In this document: in pieces, positions 37,945 to 45,719 of the stretch | How positions within the stretch are numbered: position 1 is the first letter of the stretch | Layout of the letters: every line of letters starts with the position of its first letter | DNA from: Dysgonomonas gadei ATCC BAA-286 | Lineage (GTDB): Bacteria; Bacteroidota; Bacteroidia; Bacteroidales; Dysgonomonadaceae | Reading direction: 5' to 3' | Assembly: GCF_000213555.1 (NCBI RefSeq) | Contig: NZ_GL891982.1 | Location: 271,910-335,909 of the forward strand | Length of the DNA: 64,000 nucleotides | Notes under the pieces: model-generated | Told to the model about the DNA's origin: nothing | What the model saw: the letters and a program-made list of their open reading frames with translations, nothing else | Databases searched by the model: none | Position numbers and translations under genes: made by a program

Positions 37945-38051
37945 TAATTAGTTAATTCGTAAATTAGCAGATTAGCAGATTAGCAAATAGAGTTAAAAAA
38001 TAATTTCATCATCAAATTTGCTAATTTTCGAGTTTGCTAATCAACTAATTA
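37945..38051. repeat. Intercistronic inverted repeat with TTAGCA words
   Basis: The outer arms TAATTAGTT and AACTAATTA are perfectly inverted (37945-37953 and 38043-38051). Between them are direct copies of GATTAGCA on one side and TTTGCTAAT on the other, so the 107 bases can fold into one long imperfect hairpin. It overlaps the 3' end of cobQ and ends 5 bases before cobD. It could stabilise or process the operon mRNA. Confidence 0.65.
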
Positions 38052-39519
38052 TCCTATACACCAACTCCATATCCACATGACTGCGCACATGGTCGGCTAG
38101 CTTATTGTATTGTTCTTCTTTAAACGCCTTGAAGTCGAATGGTGTATCCGACAGCTTTCCAATATAAGGAGCTAACAGATAATCAATGACAGCCCCGTTA
38201 TCAAGAATGCCATGTATATATGTGCCAAAACATTTCTCATTCAGGAAATAGCCGTCAGTACGGCTGTCCTCCAATGTATTTAATGGCGAAAGGCTGGTAT
38301 CTTCCACGGGAATAGTTGCCCCCATATGTATCTCATATCCTTCGCAAACGGTGTCGGAACCGAGAAAAGAAAACTTCACCTGACGGGTCACCTTTTCCCC
38401 TTCCATCTGTGTAGTTACAGGTAGCAAGCCCAATCCGGGCAGACGCTCAATATTGCTTTCCACATGATGAGGGTCACAGACCTCCTGCCCCATTATCTGA
38501 TAACCACCGCAGATACCTACTACTGTAGCTCCGTTCTTATGGGCTTTCACAATACTTTGCGCTACACCATTACGACGCAGTTCGTACAGGTCATGCAGCG
38601 TGCTCTTGCTTCCGGGAATAAGTACAATATCCGCCTTTTCTATTTCATCCGTATTATTGGTATAATACAGATGCACGCGGGGATCACGTTCCAGCACATT
38701 GAAATCGGTAAAGTTGGATAGATGACGTAGCAGGACAACAGCCACATTCACCTTGCCATGTGTTGCCTGCAAGTTTTTGGTTTGCAGCATCACTGAATCT
38801 TCCTCCTCTATATATATATCTTTATAGTAAGGTACTACCCCGATAACAGGGATGCCGCACAGGTCTTCGATCATTTTCACTCCCGATTCGAAAAGCCTGA
38901 TATCACCCCGGAATTTATTGATAAGAATACCTTTTACATACCTGCGCTCTTCCTCGGTAAGTAACATTATAGAACCATACACCGAAGCGAATACTCCGCC
39001 CCTGTCTATGTCCGCTACCAATATTACATTAGCCCCGGCATGTATCGCCATCGGCATATTCACAAGGTCCACAGCCCGCAGATTGATTTCGGAGATACTG
39101 CCTGCCCCTTCCATCACAATAGGGTTGTACCGCCGGGCCAGACGGTCGAATGCATCATTTACTTCCTTCCGCAGTTCTTCGCGCCCTTCCACCCTGAAAT
39201 ACTCATAAGCATGCTGATTTCCCACCGGTTTGCCATTTAACACAACCTGACAGACCTTATCTGTCGTAGGCTTCAGTAGCAAAGGGTTCATATCGGTATG
39301 GCAGGGAACACCCGCAGCCTCGGCCTGAACGGCTTGTGCACGCCCTATCTCAAGCCCTTCGGGGGTAGCATATGAATTGAGAGCCATATTCTGCGCCTTG
39401 AATGGAGCCGGCTGATAACCGTCTTGCAGAAATATGCGACAAAAGGCCGATGTAATAATACTTTTACCTACATCGCTGCCTGTTCCCGCAAACATAATGG
39501 GATTGAGCCGTTTCGTCAT
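38041..39519 (-). CDS. cobQ: Cobyric acid synthase
   Basis: The glutamine-dependent amidase of 492 residues aminates four carboxylates of adenosylcobyrinic diamide. The N-terminal P-loop-like synthetase domain starts FAGTGSDVGKS (10-20) with PFKAQNMALNSY (about 39). The C-terminal class I glutaminase carries the nucleophile Cys337 in VVGICGGYQIMG, with His in FGTYIHGIL near the end. It is the first gene of the cob operon, directly behind the cobalamin riboswitch. A purine-rich AGAGGA lies about 10 bases upstream of its ATG, unusual in this window. Confidence 0.96.
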   Translation of the reverse strand: MTKRLNPIMFAGTGSDVGKSIITSAFCRIFLQDGYQPAPFKAQNMALNSYATPEGLEIGRAQAVQAEAAGVPCHTDMNPLLLKPTTDKVCQVVLNGKPVGNQHAYEYFRVEGREELRKEVNDAFDRLARRYNPIVMEGAGSISEINLRAVDLVNMPMAIHAGANVILVADIDRGGVFASVYGSIMLLTEEERRYVKGILINKFRGDIRLFESGVKMIEDLCGIPVIGVVPYYKDIYIEEEDSVMLQTKNLQATHGKVNVAVVLLRHLSNFTDFNVLERDPRVHLYYTNNTDEIEKADIVLIPGSKSTLHDLYELRRNGVAQSIVKAHKNGATVVGICGGYQIMGQEVCDPHHVESNIERLPGLGLLPVTTQMEGEKVTRQVKFSFLGSDTVCEGYEIHMGATIPVEDTSLSPLNTLEDSRTDGYFLNEKCFGTYIHGILDNGAVIDYLLAPYIGKLSDTPFDFKAFKEEQYNKLADHVRSHVDMELVYRIIS

Positions 39520-39560
39520 TATTTTAGATCCTCTGATATTTTAATCCTTATGTATTTTAA

Positions 39561-39584
39561 TATATCCCTGACCCCGGGGATATA
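39561..39584 (-). promoter_or_regulatory. Hairpin between the B12 box and cobQ, possible expression platform
   Basis: TATATCCC and GGGATATA form an 8-bp stem with a GC-rich loop, 42 bases before the cobQ start codon. No T-run follows, so control by translation or by masking of the AGAGGA site is more likely than termination. This is inference. Confidence 0.45.
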
Positions 39585-39599
39585 AAAACCGAATATTTT

Positions 39600-39886
39600 G
39601 TCCGGCAGGTTTCCTGACTTGCTCTATCTTTGAACGGCCTTCCCATTTTCAGTAAACAGTTATCAGTTAACAGTTAACAGTTTTTTTTGACTGTTTACTG
39701 ATTACTGTATCACTGATTACTGTGAAACAGTGGTATTTGGTATTGCTCAAAGACTTTTCAGCAACATTGCTAACTGATGACCGTTAACTGTTAACTGAAT
39801 AGAGACCACAGTAGCGGGTACTGTTCCGGATTCTGACCGGATTCCCTTTTCATGTAAAAGACGAGTGTCTGTTTACATCACCAAAA
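39600..39886 (-). promoter_or_regulatory. Cobalamin riboswitch of the cob operon
   Basis: Read on the minus strand, the conserved core is present: GGGAATCCGG (39846-39837), CCCGCTACTGT (39818-39808), CCACTG (39733-39728), GGGAAGG (39644-39638), and the B12 box AGTCAGGAAACCTGCC (39619-39604). It begins about 7 bases after a good promoter. Cobalamin riboswitches switch off synthesis or transport genes when adenosylcobalamin binds. The element is about 285 bases instead of the usual 200. The extra length lies between CCACTG and GGGAAGG (83 bases) and between ACTGT and CCACTG (74 bases). Confidence 0.92.
39651..39800. repeat. CAGTTAA word expansion inside the riboswitch
   Basis: Many copies of CAGTTAA, CAGTAAA and CAGTAAT occur on both arms (39651-39682 and 39688-39725). 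The arms pair into an imperfect hairpin of about 32 bp. Further copies lie at 39770-39797. The same word recurs alone at 46855. Confidence 0.8.
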
Positions 39887-39892
39887 CAGTTA

Positions 39893-39922
39893 CAAAGATA
39901 GTTTTTTATTGAGGTTATACAA
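39893..39922 (-). promoter_or_regulatory. Promoter of the cobalamin riboswitch and cob operon
   Basis: On the minus strand TTG (39922-39920), a 19-base spacer and TATCTTTG (39900-39893) match the Bacteroidetes consensus exactly. It overlaps the opposite promoter candidate. Confidence 0.8.
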
Positions 39923-39941
39923 TACGAAAATTGTAACTTTG
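39909..39941 (+). promoter_or_regulatory. Candidate promoter of the B3/B4 gene
   Basis: TTG (39909-39911) and TAACTTTG (39934-39941) are spaced 22 bases, slightly longer than the optimum. The leader is about 24 bases. Its -33 region overlaps that of the cob promoter. Confidence 0.5.
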
Positions 39942-39971
39942 AAATTCTGTTAATCGAGATATATTATTAGA

Positions 39972-40634
39972 ATGATAGAAATAAAGGTATCGGAGGAAAT
40001 AAGGAAATCCTGCCCCGCTTTTGCCGGAGCAGCCATTTGTGCCAAAGTAAAGAATACCCCTCATAATGAAGATTTATGGAAACAGATAGACAAGTGTGTC
40101 GCTGAATACAAGGCAAATCACCAGATAGAAGATATAAAGAAGAATCCGGCTATCGCCGCTACCCGTGCGACATATAAAAAGCTCGGAAAAGACCCGAACC
40201 GTTATCGCCCCTCATCTGAAGCCCTTTGCCGCCGCATCGTCAGGGAATTACCCTTGTACCAGATAGATACATTGGTAGACCTTATTAATCTGGTCTCTAT
40301 CCGTACAGGTTATTCTATCGGAGGATTCGATGCCGATAAGATAAAAGGCAACACGCTGACATTAGGTGTCGGGATGGCAGATGAGCCCTATGAAGGAATC
40401 GGGCGGGGTATGCTGAATATTGAAGGAATCCCCGTATATCGCGATGCTACCGGTGGTGTGGGAACGCCGACAAGTGACAATGAGCGGACAAAGATAGAAC
40501 TAAGTACAACTAATTTTCTGGCTATCATAAACGGATATAGGGGAAAAGAGGGATTGGACGAAACCGTGAAATATATGCAATCTTTGCTGAAAGATTTTGC
40601 AGATTCGGATGGCGGGGAAATTATTTTCTTTTAG
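39972..40634 (+). CDS. B3/B4 tRNA-binding domain protein
   Basis: This protein of 220 residues is a stand-alone B3/B4 domain related to part of phenylalanyl-tRNA synthetase beta. The pattern includes CPAFAGAAICAKVKN, KLGKDPNRYRPSSEALCRRI (about 71-90) and DLINLVSIRTGYSIGGFDAD. Related free-standing domains may edit mischarged tRNA or bind D-amino acids; this is unproved. Its promoter overlaps that of the divergent cob operon. No partner gene is close. Confidence 0.85.
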   Translation: MIEIKVSEEIRKSCPAFAGAAICAKVKNTPHNEDLWKQIDKCVAEYKANHQIEDIKKNPAIAATRATYKKLGKDPNRYRPSSEALCRRIVRELPLYQIDTLVDLINLVSIRTGYSIGGFDADKIKGNTLTLGVGMADEPYEGIGRGMLNIEGIPVYRDATGGVGTPTSDNERTKIELSTTNFLAIINGYRGKEGLDETVKYMQSLLKDFADSDGGEIIFF

Positions 40635-40947
40635 TCTTTTTTTTGAAGGGATCGCATAGAACTTTATCTATACATTAATGTTACAATTGAATGTGCCCCA
40701 TGGGCATTTACAAGAGGAATTAATAATAAAGGATATAACTTACAGATGAAAACGTATAAAAAAGTGTCAAGTTTGTCAACTTTTGTGTTCAGGTAAGGGT
40801 TAAAAATTTTTCGCCCCTACAAGGAAAAGATAGGAATAAGGAATTTTTGTAAAAAGTGTAAAGTTTGTCAAGTTTTAACAAGTCGTAATTTTTAAATAAT
40901 AAATCATCAGCTGCTGATTGTTAATCGATAATATAAACCTTTGATAT
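40635..40947. other. Intergenic gap before nnr
   Basis: The 313 bases hold no ORF. Most of it is the TGTCAAGTT repeat pair (40746-40881). A near-consensus AACCTTTG stands only a few bases before the nnr ATG, too close for a normal promoter. Confidence 0.5.
40746..40881 (+). repeat. TGTCAAGTT repeat element, copy 1
   Basis: The unit begins ATGAAAACGTATAAAAAAG, then GTGTCAAGTTTGTCAAC. After about 80 variable bases it ends in GTAAAAAGTGTAAAGTTTGT followed by CAAGTTTTAACAA. The same two boxes with a similar spacing occur at 53566-53709. It lies 66 bases before the nnr start and reads the same way. Confidence 0.7.
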
Positions 40948-42402
40948 ATGAAAATACTAACAGGCGCACAAATAAAGGAAGCTGATCGGTATACTATCGA
41001 AAATGAAGCTATCAGTTCGATAGAATTAATGGAAAGAGCTTCTAATTCCATCGCACAATGGATATGCAACAATGTAGAGAAAGATTATCCCCTGCTCTTC
41101 CTTATTGGAAAAGGTAACAACGGAGGTGACGGACTGGCCGTTGCGCGTATCCTGTACCATGCAGGATATAACTGTTCTGTGTCTATGACATTTGATAAAG
41201 AACAACTCACCGAGGAGTGCAGATACAATCTGGATCGTCTGCCCTCCGGCGTCGCTAACAGTGGGTTAGAGAATATAAGCGGGGATACTGTCATTATCGA
41301 CTCCCTGCTAGGTACGGGAGTAAAAGGAGCAATAAAAGAACCTTTATTATCCATCATCGACAAAGTAAATTCTTTGCCAAACAGAGTTATATCCATTGAC
41401 TTGCCCTCCGGCATGATAAGTGAATACGGGAACAAGAATCAAAAGATCGTAAAGGCTGACATAACCCTGACTCTTGAATTTCCCAAACTGGCGATGTTAT
41501 TACCCGAAGCCGGAGAATACTGCGGAGAAATCAAGATATTACCGATTGGACTCAGTTCACAATACATATTTAACGAGAAAACTTCCTATCATTATATAAC
41601 ACCCGGTTTCATCGGGGAAATAAAGTTGACAAGAGATAAATTCGCACACAAAGGAACATACGGACATGCTTTGCTCATATGCGGGTCGAAAGGGATGGCC
41701 GGAGCTGCAATACTGGCGACAGGCGGGGCTTTGCGTTCAGGATGCGGATTGGTAACCACACACATACCTGCCGAAGAACGGTATGCAGTAAATATGGTAT
41801 ATCCATCCGCCATACTAAGTATGGATGATGAATCTTATTTTTCCGATTTGCCAACGAATGCTTCCAAATATTCATCCATAGGGGTTGGTTGCGGATTGGG
41901 ACAAGCCCCACAAACAGCCGATGCACTCAAGCAACTATTGGTTGCAGTTTATAAACCAGTTGTAATAGATGCCGACGCACTGAATATTATATCGGATCAC
42001 TACAAGATGAGGCATAATATTCCAGCCGGCTCCATCCTTACGCCGCATATCGGAGAACTGAAAAGGCTGATCGGGGAATGGAACAGTGAAGAAGAAAAAA
42101 TGGAACAGGTGAAAAGGCTTGCTGCCAATCTTAAATCCGTCATCATTGTAAAAGGGGCTCATAGCATGGTCTGTTTGCCGGACGGTAACTGTTATTTCAA
42201 CTCTACAGGTAACAGCGGCATGGCAAAAGGCGGTAGCGGCGATGTCCTTACCGGTTATATTACAGGCCTGCTGGCACGGGGCTATAATAGTATGCATGCA
42301 GCTATTCTGGGGGTATATATGCATGGCCTGGCCGGAGATAAGGCGGCTAAGAAATATGGAATAGAGGGAATGAATAGCAGTGATTTGATAAAGTATTTAT
42401 GA
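40948..42402 (+). CDS. nnr: Bifunctional NAD(P)H-hydrate epimerase / ADP-dependent dehydratase
   Basis: This protein of 484 residues repairs hydrated NADH and NADPH. The N-terminal YjeF_N domain (about 1-205) epimerises the R and S forms and has GKGNNGGDGLAVARIL (about 53-68) and DSLLGTGVKG. The C-terminal carbohydrate-kinase-like domain carries SKGMAGAAILATGGALRSG and the catalytic Asp432 in GGSGDVLTG. The fused order equals that of E. coli YjeF. It faces the M23 peptidase gene with 37 bases between stops. Confidence 0.96.
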   Translation: MKILTGAQIKEADRYTIENEAISSIELMERASNSIAQWICNNVEKDYPLLFLIGKGNNGGDGLAVARILYHAGYNCSVSMTFDKEQLTEECRYNLDRLPSGVANSGLENISGDTVIIDSLLGTGVKGAIKEPLLSIIDKVNSLPNRVISIDLPSGMISEYGNKNQKIVKADITLTLEFPKLAMLLPEAGEYCGEIKILPIGLSSQYIFNEKTSYHYITPGFIGEIKLTRDKFAHKGTYGHALLICGSKGMAGAAILATGGALRSGCGLVTTHIPAEERYAVNMVYPSAILSMDDESYFSDLPTNASKYSSIGVGCGLGQAPQTADALKQLLVAVYKPVVIDADALNIISDHYKMRHNIPAGSILTPHIGELKRLIGEWNSEEEKMEQVKRLAANLKSVIIVKGAHSMVCLPDGNCYFNSTGNSGMAKGGSGDVLTGYITGLLARGYNSMHAAILGVYMHGLAGDKAAKKYGIEGMNSSDLIKYL

Positions 42403-42439
42403 ATTGAAAATCGGCGGAGCCAAATCTTGAAATTAACCC

Positions 42440-44125
42440 TTAATATTTAAATTCGTATTCATAACTACCTTCATTCCCGCAGGCATCGGTAGCGGTGAAT
42501 ACCAATTTATGAGTTTGCCCCCGTGTCAAACGTTTCGGATCGAATTTGTAGGTATATACAGGAGATTTCACATCATTCTCAAACAGTGCGAACGCTCCGT
42601 CGATAGTTCCACGATAAGAAACTATACCGCTTTTATTATCGGAAAGCCTTATCTTTATTTCTCCTTTAGCCACCCATTTGGCAGGGAGTACAGGAGTGAT
42701 GGTGGGAGCTTCGGTATCGATAGTGACAGCATAGGTATTACCCAATTCCCTGATACGGGCGGTAACAGCACCATTGTTGTACTTACCACCTATCCAGTAT
42801 TCACGGCTGCCGGTGATGCGTACGATACCATATTGGGATTTGTTGGTCATACTGTCTTTGGTCATCTTGATGGTTATATCGCAGGATTTATCAAGTGGGA
42901 CATAGCTATCGCTGACCTCATAGATGGCAGACATATAATTCTTCGACAAGGTTCTCTTCAGATTGAAGCACAGATCTTTATACAGTGACCCGCCGGCAAT
43001 GGAAATAGAGAACATATTACCTTCATAATGGTTATCCTTGTCCCATGCCATTAGTTGTGTACAGTCTTTCCGCCGGGGAATATCCTGCTTTTTGCCGTAC
43101 ACATCAAAAGAATAAGTCGTCTTGTTGCCATAGAGGTCTTCGAGTTCGTATTTCAGTTTATACATCTTTTCCTCGTTTATGTCGATATAACCGTCATTGA
43201 CAGTCTTATATATAGGCAGTTTATTACCCGGTTCAATAAATGACTTCTGATAGAAACTCTTTTTACGGTACCAATAGTCGAAATCAATCATACTGTTTAT
43301 CATTCGGGTATTACCGAAGTCTACAGATGATATATCCGAGGAGAATATCTCCTTACCGTCGCAGAACAGGCGTACTATCTTTACCCCGTATATATTGTTA
43401 GTTCCTGTCATACGGTCGTTTGCATAAACGCCTATACCAATCTTGCCCCATACCTTTATTGAATCGGGAATTACTTTCGCGCCTTTCTTCCCTGGTGTTG
43501 CTCCAACAATACGACGGAAGGGTTCATAACTATTATTAACCACACCTTTATTCTCTATGGGATACACAGCATAGCCTTTTACCACAGGCGGAACGTTATC
43601 CTCTATCTGACCCTTATAATACTCAAGTGCATCGAGAGCCAACTGGCTTTCTGTATCTCTTATTTCGAAATGTACATGAGGTCCGCCGGAAGAACCTGTG
43701 TTACCGCTATAAGCAATCAGATCTCCTTTTTTAACGGGAAATACCGATTGATCCAATGAGAGATCTACCCTGTAAGACTCCTGCTCATATTGTTTCTCTT
43801 TTACGTACCCGGCAATCTTCGGCGCAAATTTCTCTATATGACCATAGACGCTTGTCTGTCCGTTGGTATGAGCCACATAAATTGCTAATCCGTAGCCCGA
43901 AGGAGATACAGATACACGCGATACATATCCGTCTGCAATAGAATATACAGGCTTATTAATCACACCCTGAGTTTTCAAGTCAATACCTGAATGAAAGTGA
44001 TTAGGACGCAACTCTCCGAAATTTGCGCTAAGGACAAGCGGAATATCGAGGGGTGAACGGTATGTATTCTGAGCATTTAAGTTAAAAGTATATATAATGA
44101 GTAAAACCGAAAGAATCTTTTTCAT
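42440..44125 (-). CDS. M23 family metallopeptidase (LytM-like)
   Basis: This exported peptidoglycan peptidase homologue of 561 residues has a signal peptide (1-18). The LytM domain comes first, immediately after it: His45 and Asp49 in HFHSGID, His96 in VYGH, and His150/His152 in GGPHVHFEIRD are the zinc and catalytic residues. All are present, so it should be active. The long C-terminal part (about 180-561) is beta-rich and includes Ig-like segments, perhaps to place the enzyme in the envelope. Its promoter matches the consensus. Confidence 0.93.
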   Translation of the reverse strand: MKKILSVLLIIYTFNLNAQNTYRSPLDIPLVLSANFGELRPNHFHSGIDLKTQGVINKPVYSIADGYVSRVSVSPSGYGLAIYVAHTNGQTSVYGHIEKFAPKIAGYVKEKQYEQESYRVDLSLDQSVFPVKKGDLIAYSGNTGSSGGPHVHFEIRDTESQLALDALEYYKGQIEDNVPPVVKGYAVYPIENKGVVNNSYEPFRRIVGATPGKKGAKVIPDSIKVWGKIGIGVYANDRMTGTNNIYGVKIVRLFCDGKEIFSSDISSVDFGNTRMINSMIDFDYWYRKKSFYQKSFIEPGNKLPIYKTVNDGYIDINEEKMYKLKYELEDLYGNKTTYSFDVYGKKQDIPRRKDCTQLMAWDKDNHYEGNMFSISIAGGSLYKDLCFNLKRTLSKNYMSAIYEVSDSYVPLDKSCDITIKMTKDSMTNKSQYGIVRITGSREYWIGGKYNNGAVTARIRELGNTYAVTIDTEAPTITPVLPAKWVAKGEIKIRLSDNKSGIVSYRGTIDGAFALFENDVKSPVYTYKFDPKRLTRGQTHKLVFTATDACGNEGSYEYEFKY

Positions 44126-44182
44126 TTGTAAATTGTATTAATAAATAGAGCCGGATTTTAAACGGCTACTAAGAATGAGATA

Positions 44183-44212
44183 CAAAAATAGCCTTTTTTT
44201 GCATAAAGCCAA
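44183..44212 (-). promoter_or_regulatory. Promoter of the M23 peptidase gene
   Basis: On the minus strand TTG (44212-44210), a 19-base spacer and TATTTTTG (44190-44183) match the consensus. The leader is about 50 bases. Confidence 0.7.
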
Positions 44213-44426
44213 TTATCATTTATCTATATATGGAAAGGTAAAATCTCTAAACTTATTCTCGTTTTTTTACTCTTTTATACCCTTTCATCGATCTTTGACA
44301 ATTTTATTTTAAATAAATTTCGTTTTTGTGCAAATGAATTTGTATTTTCGTGATAAATAAACAGCATTGAAAATCAATATCATAATAAAATAACTAAAAT
44401 TAATTTCAAAAAAATAGTATCAAACA

Positions 44427-44457
44427 TTTGCAAGTAATCAAAAATGAATTACCTTTG
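44427..44457 (+). promoter_or_regulatory. Promoter of tRNA-Glu and rpsT
   Basis: TTTG (44427-44430), 19 bases, then TACCTTTG (44450-44457) is a perfect Bacteroidetes promoter. Transcription would start near 44464, about 50 bases before the tRNA. Confidence 0.88.
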
Positions 44458-44513
44458 CATCCGCAATCGAAGGAGAAAGCAGCTGTAAAAACAGAACAAT
44501 AACTCCGCAAGAT

Positions 44514-44585
44514 GGCCCATTCGTCTATCGGTTAGGACGCAAGATTTTCATTCTTGAAAGAGGGGTTCGACTCCCCTATGGGCTA
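44514..44585 (+). tRNA. tRNA-Glu (anticodon TTC)
   Basis: The 72 bases fold as a standard tRNA. The acceptor stem is GGCCCAT/ATGGGCT, the anticodon stem CAAGA/TCTTG has loop TTTTCAT with anticodon TTC, and the T stem is AGGGG/CCCCT with TTCGACT. The 3' CCA is not encoded. It shares a promoter with rpsT, whose start is 40 bases further. Confidence 0.97.
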
Positions 44586-44625
44586 CAAAATAAAATAAAA
44601 AATTAAAAAATAAGGATTAGTCAAC

Positions 44626-44880
44626 ATGGCAAATCATAAATCAGCAGAAAAGAGAATCAGACAAGCCGAAGTAAGACGCTTGAGAAACAGATATTCAGCA
44701 AGAACAACCCGTAATGCAGTTAGAAAGTTCCGTACGCTGACTGATAAGGCTGAAGCACAAAAATTGTACCCTTCGGTATGTTCTATGCTTGACAGACTGG
44801 CTAAAAAGAACGTTATCCACAAAAACAAAGCGGGTAACCTGAAATCTAAATTAGCTGCTCACGTCAAATCATTAGCATAA
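44626..44880 (+). CDS. rpsT: 30S ribosomal protein S20
   Basis: The basic protein of 84 residues has the S20 pattern: MANHKSAEKRIRQAEVRRLRN-like start, TRNAVRKFR and, near the end, KKNVIHKNKAGNLKSKLAAHV. It binds 16S rRNA helices early in 30S assembly. Length is standard. It shares a transcript with tRNA-Glu and is followed by a terminator. Confidence 0.98.
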   Translation: MANHKSAEKRIRQAEVRRLRNRYSARTTRNAVRKFRTLTDKAEAQKLYPSVCSMLDRLAKKNVIHKNKAGNLKSKLAAHVKSLA

Positions 44881-44913
44881 GATACTAATATAAGAACTGT
44901 CAATATAAAACAG

Positions 44914-44945
44914 AGGCTAAGCTCTACGGAGTTTGGCCTTTTTTA
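44914..44945 (+). terminator. Terminator after rpsT
   Basis: An 11-bp stem AGGCTAAGCTC/GAGTTTGGCCT with two G-T pairs and loop TACG is followed by a run of T. It begins 33 bases past the rpsT stop. Confidence 0.85.
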
Positions 44946-44981
44946 AATTTATATCCGGCAGAATAAACAGGGAATATTTCA

Positions 44982-45011
44982 TTGTATTCCAAAAACTTAT
45001 TCTTATCTTTG
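44982..45011 (+). promoter_or_regulatory. Promoter of rpsP
   Basis: TTG (44982-44984), a 19-base spacer and TATCTTTG (45004-45011) match the consensus. The leader is about 46 bases. Confidence 0.82.
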
Positions 45012-45063
45012 CACCCGCTAATAACAATTATGTATTAATTAAAAATTAACAAAAGAAAGAAAA

Positions 45064-45639
45064 ATGGCTACAAAGATCCGTTTACAAAGACGAGGACGTA
45101 AAGGTTATCCTTTTTATCACATCGTCATTGCAGATAGCAGAGCTCCACGTGATGGAAAATTTATTGAAAAGGTTGGTTCATATAACCCGAACACAAATCC
45201 TGCTACAATATCTATAAATTTCGACAGGGCTTTGTACTGGTTACAAGTTGGTGCTCAACCTACCGACACTACTCGTAACATCCTTTCTGAAGAAGGAGTA
45301 TTGTTAAAGAAACACCTTCTTGGTGGTGTTGCTAAAGGTGCATTTACTGAAGCTGATGCAGAGAAAAAATTCGAAGCATGGAAAGCAGATAAAGAAAAAG
45401 GCACCCAGGCTATCATCAACAAAAACGAAACAAAAGCTAAAGCCGATGCAAAAGCCCGTTTAGATGCTGAAAAAGCTGCAAACAAAGCTAAAGCAGACGC
45501 TGTAGCACAAAAGAAAGCTGAAGAAAATGCTGCTCAGGCACAAGCTGAAGCAGAAGTTGCCCCGGCTGAAGAAGTTGCAGAAACTGAAACTCCGGTTGCA
45601 GAAACAGAAGCTCCGGCTGAAGAAAAAAGTGCTGAATAA
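45064..45639 (+). CDS. rpsP: 30S ribosomal protein S16 with an extended acidic tail
   Basis: The first about 85 residues are a normal S16: KIRLQRRGRKGYPFYHIVIADSR-like start, then FIEKVGSYNP. The protein is 191 residues, against about 80 in E. coli. The extra 100 residues begin with helical KKFEAWKADKEKG and become rich in Ala, Glu and Lys, ending AEEVAETETPVAETEAPAEE. Long S16 tails are usual in Bacteroidetes, so this is not a fusion artefact. The gene has its own promoter and terminator. Confidence 0.97.
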   Translation: MATKIRLQRRGRKGYPFYHIVIADSRAPRDGKFIEKVGSYNPNTNPATISINFDRALYWLQVGAQPTDTTRNILSEEGVLLKKHLLGGVAKGAFTEADAEKKFEAWKADKEKGTQAIINKNETKAKADAKARLDAEKAANKAKADAVAQKKAEENAAQAQAEAEVAPAEEVAETETPVAETEAPAEEKSAE

Positions 45640-45670
45640 TATATTGAAAGATAATATCACAGCATACAAA

Positions 45671-45696
45671 AAAAGCTCCGGAAGTCCGGAGCTTTT
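45671..45696. terminator. Bidirectional terminator between rpsP and hemW
   Basis: A perfect 11-bp stem AAAAGCTCCGG/CCGGAGCTTTT has loop AAGT, with T-runs on both strands. It lies 31 bases after the rpsP stop and 23 bases past the hemW stop. Confidence 0.92.
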
Positions 45697-45719
45697 TTAT
45701 TCGGTGTAATAACAGTAGA

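Larger units (their letters stand above)
44126..44513. other. Divergent gap between the M23 and tRNA-Glu genes
   Basis: This AT-rich gap of 388 bases holds a promoter for each direction, listed separately. Between about 44213 and 44426 I see nothing beyond AT-rich sequence. Confidence 0.6.

Noticed and set aside
37945..38051. Possible CRISPR-like array because of repeated TTAGCA words
   Set aside because: Units are 8 bases with no regular spacers and no cas genes nearby. It is an inverted word repeat.
39651..39800. Possible terminator of an unknown transcript formed by the CAGTTAA hairpin
   Set aside because: It lies between conserved boxes of the cobalamin riboswitch and is better explained as an enlarged peripheral stem, although its T-run at 39681-39688 deserves attention on the plus strand.
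45300..45639. Possible fusion of S16 to another protein
   Set aside because: The long Ala/Glu/Lys tail has no domain, and such tails are usual in Bacteroidetes S16.
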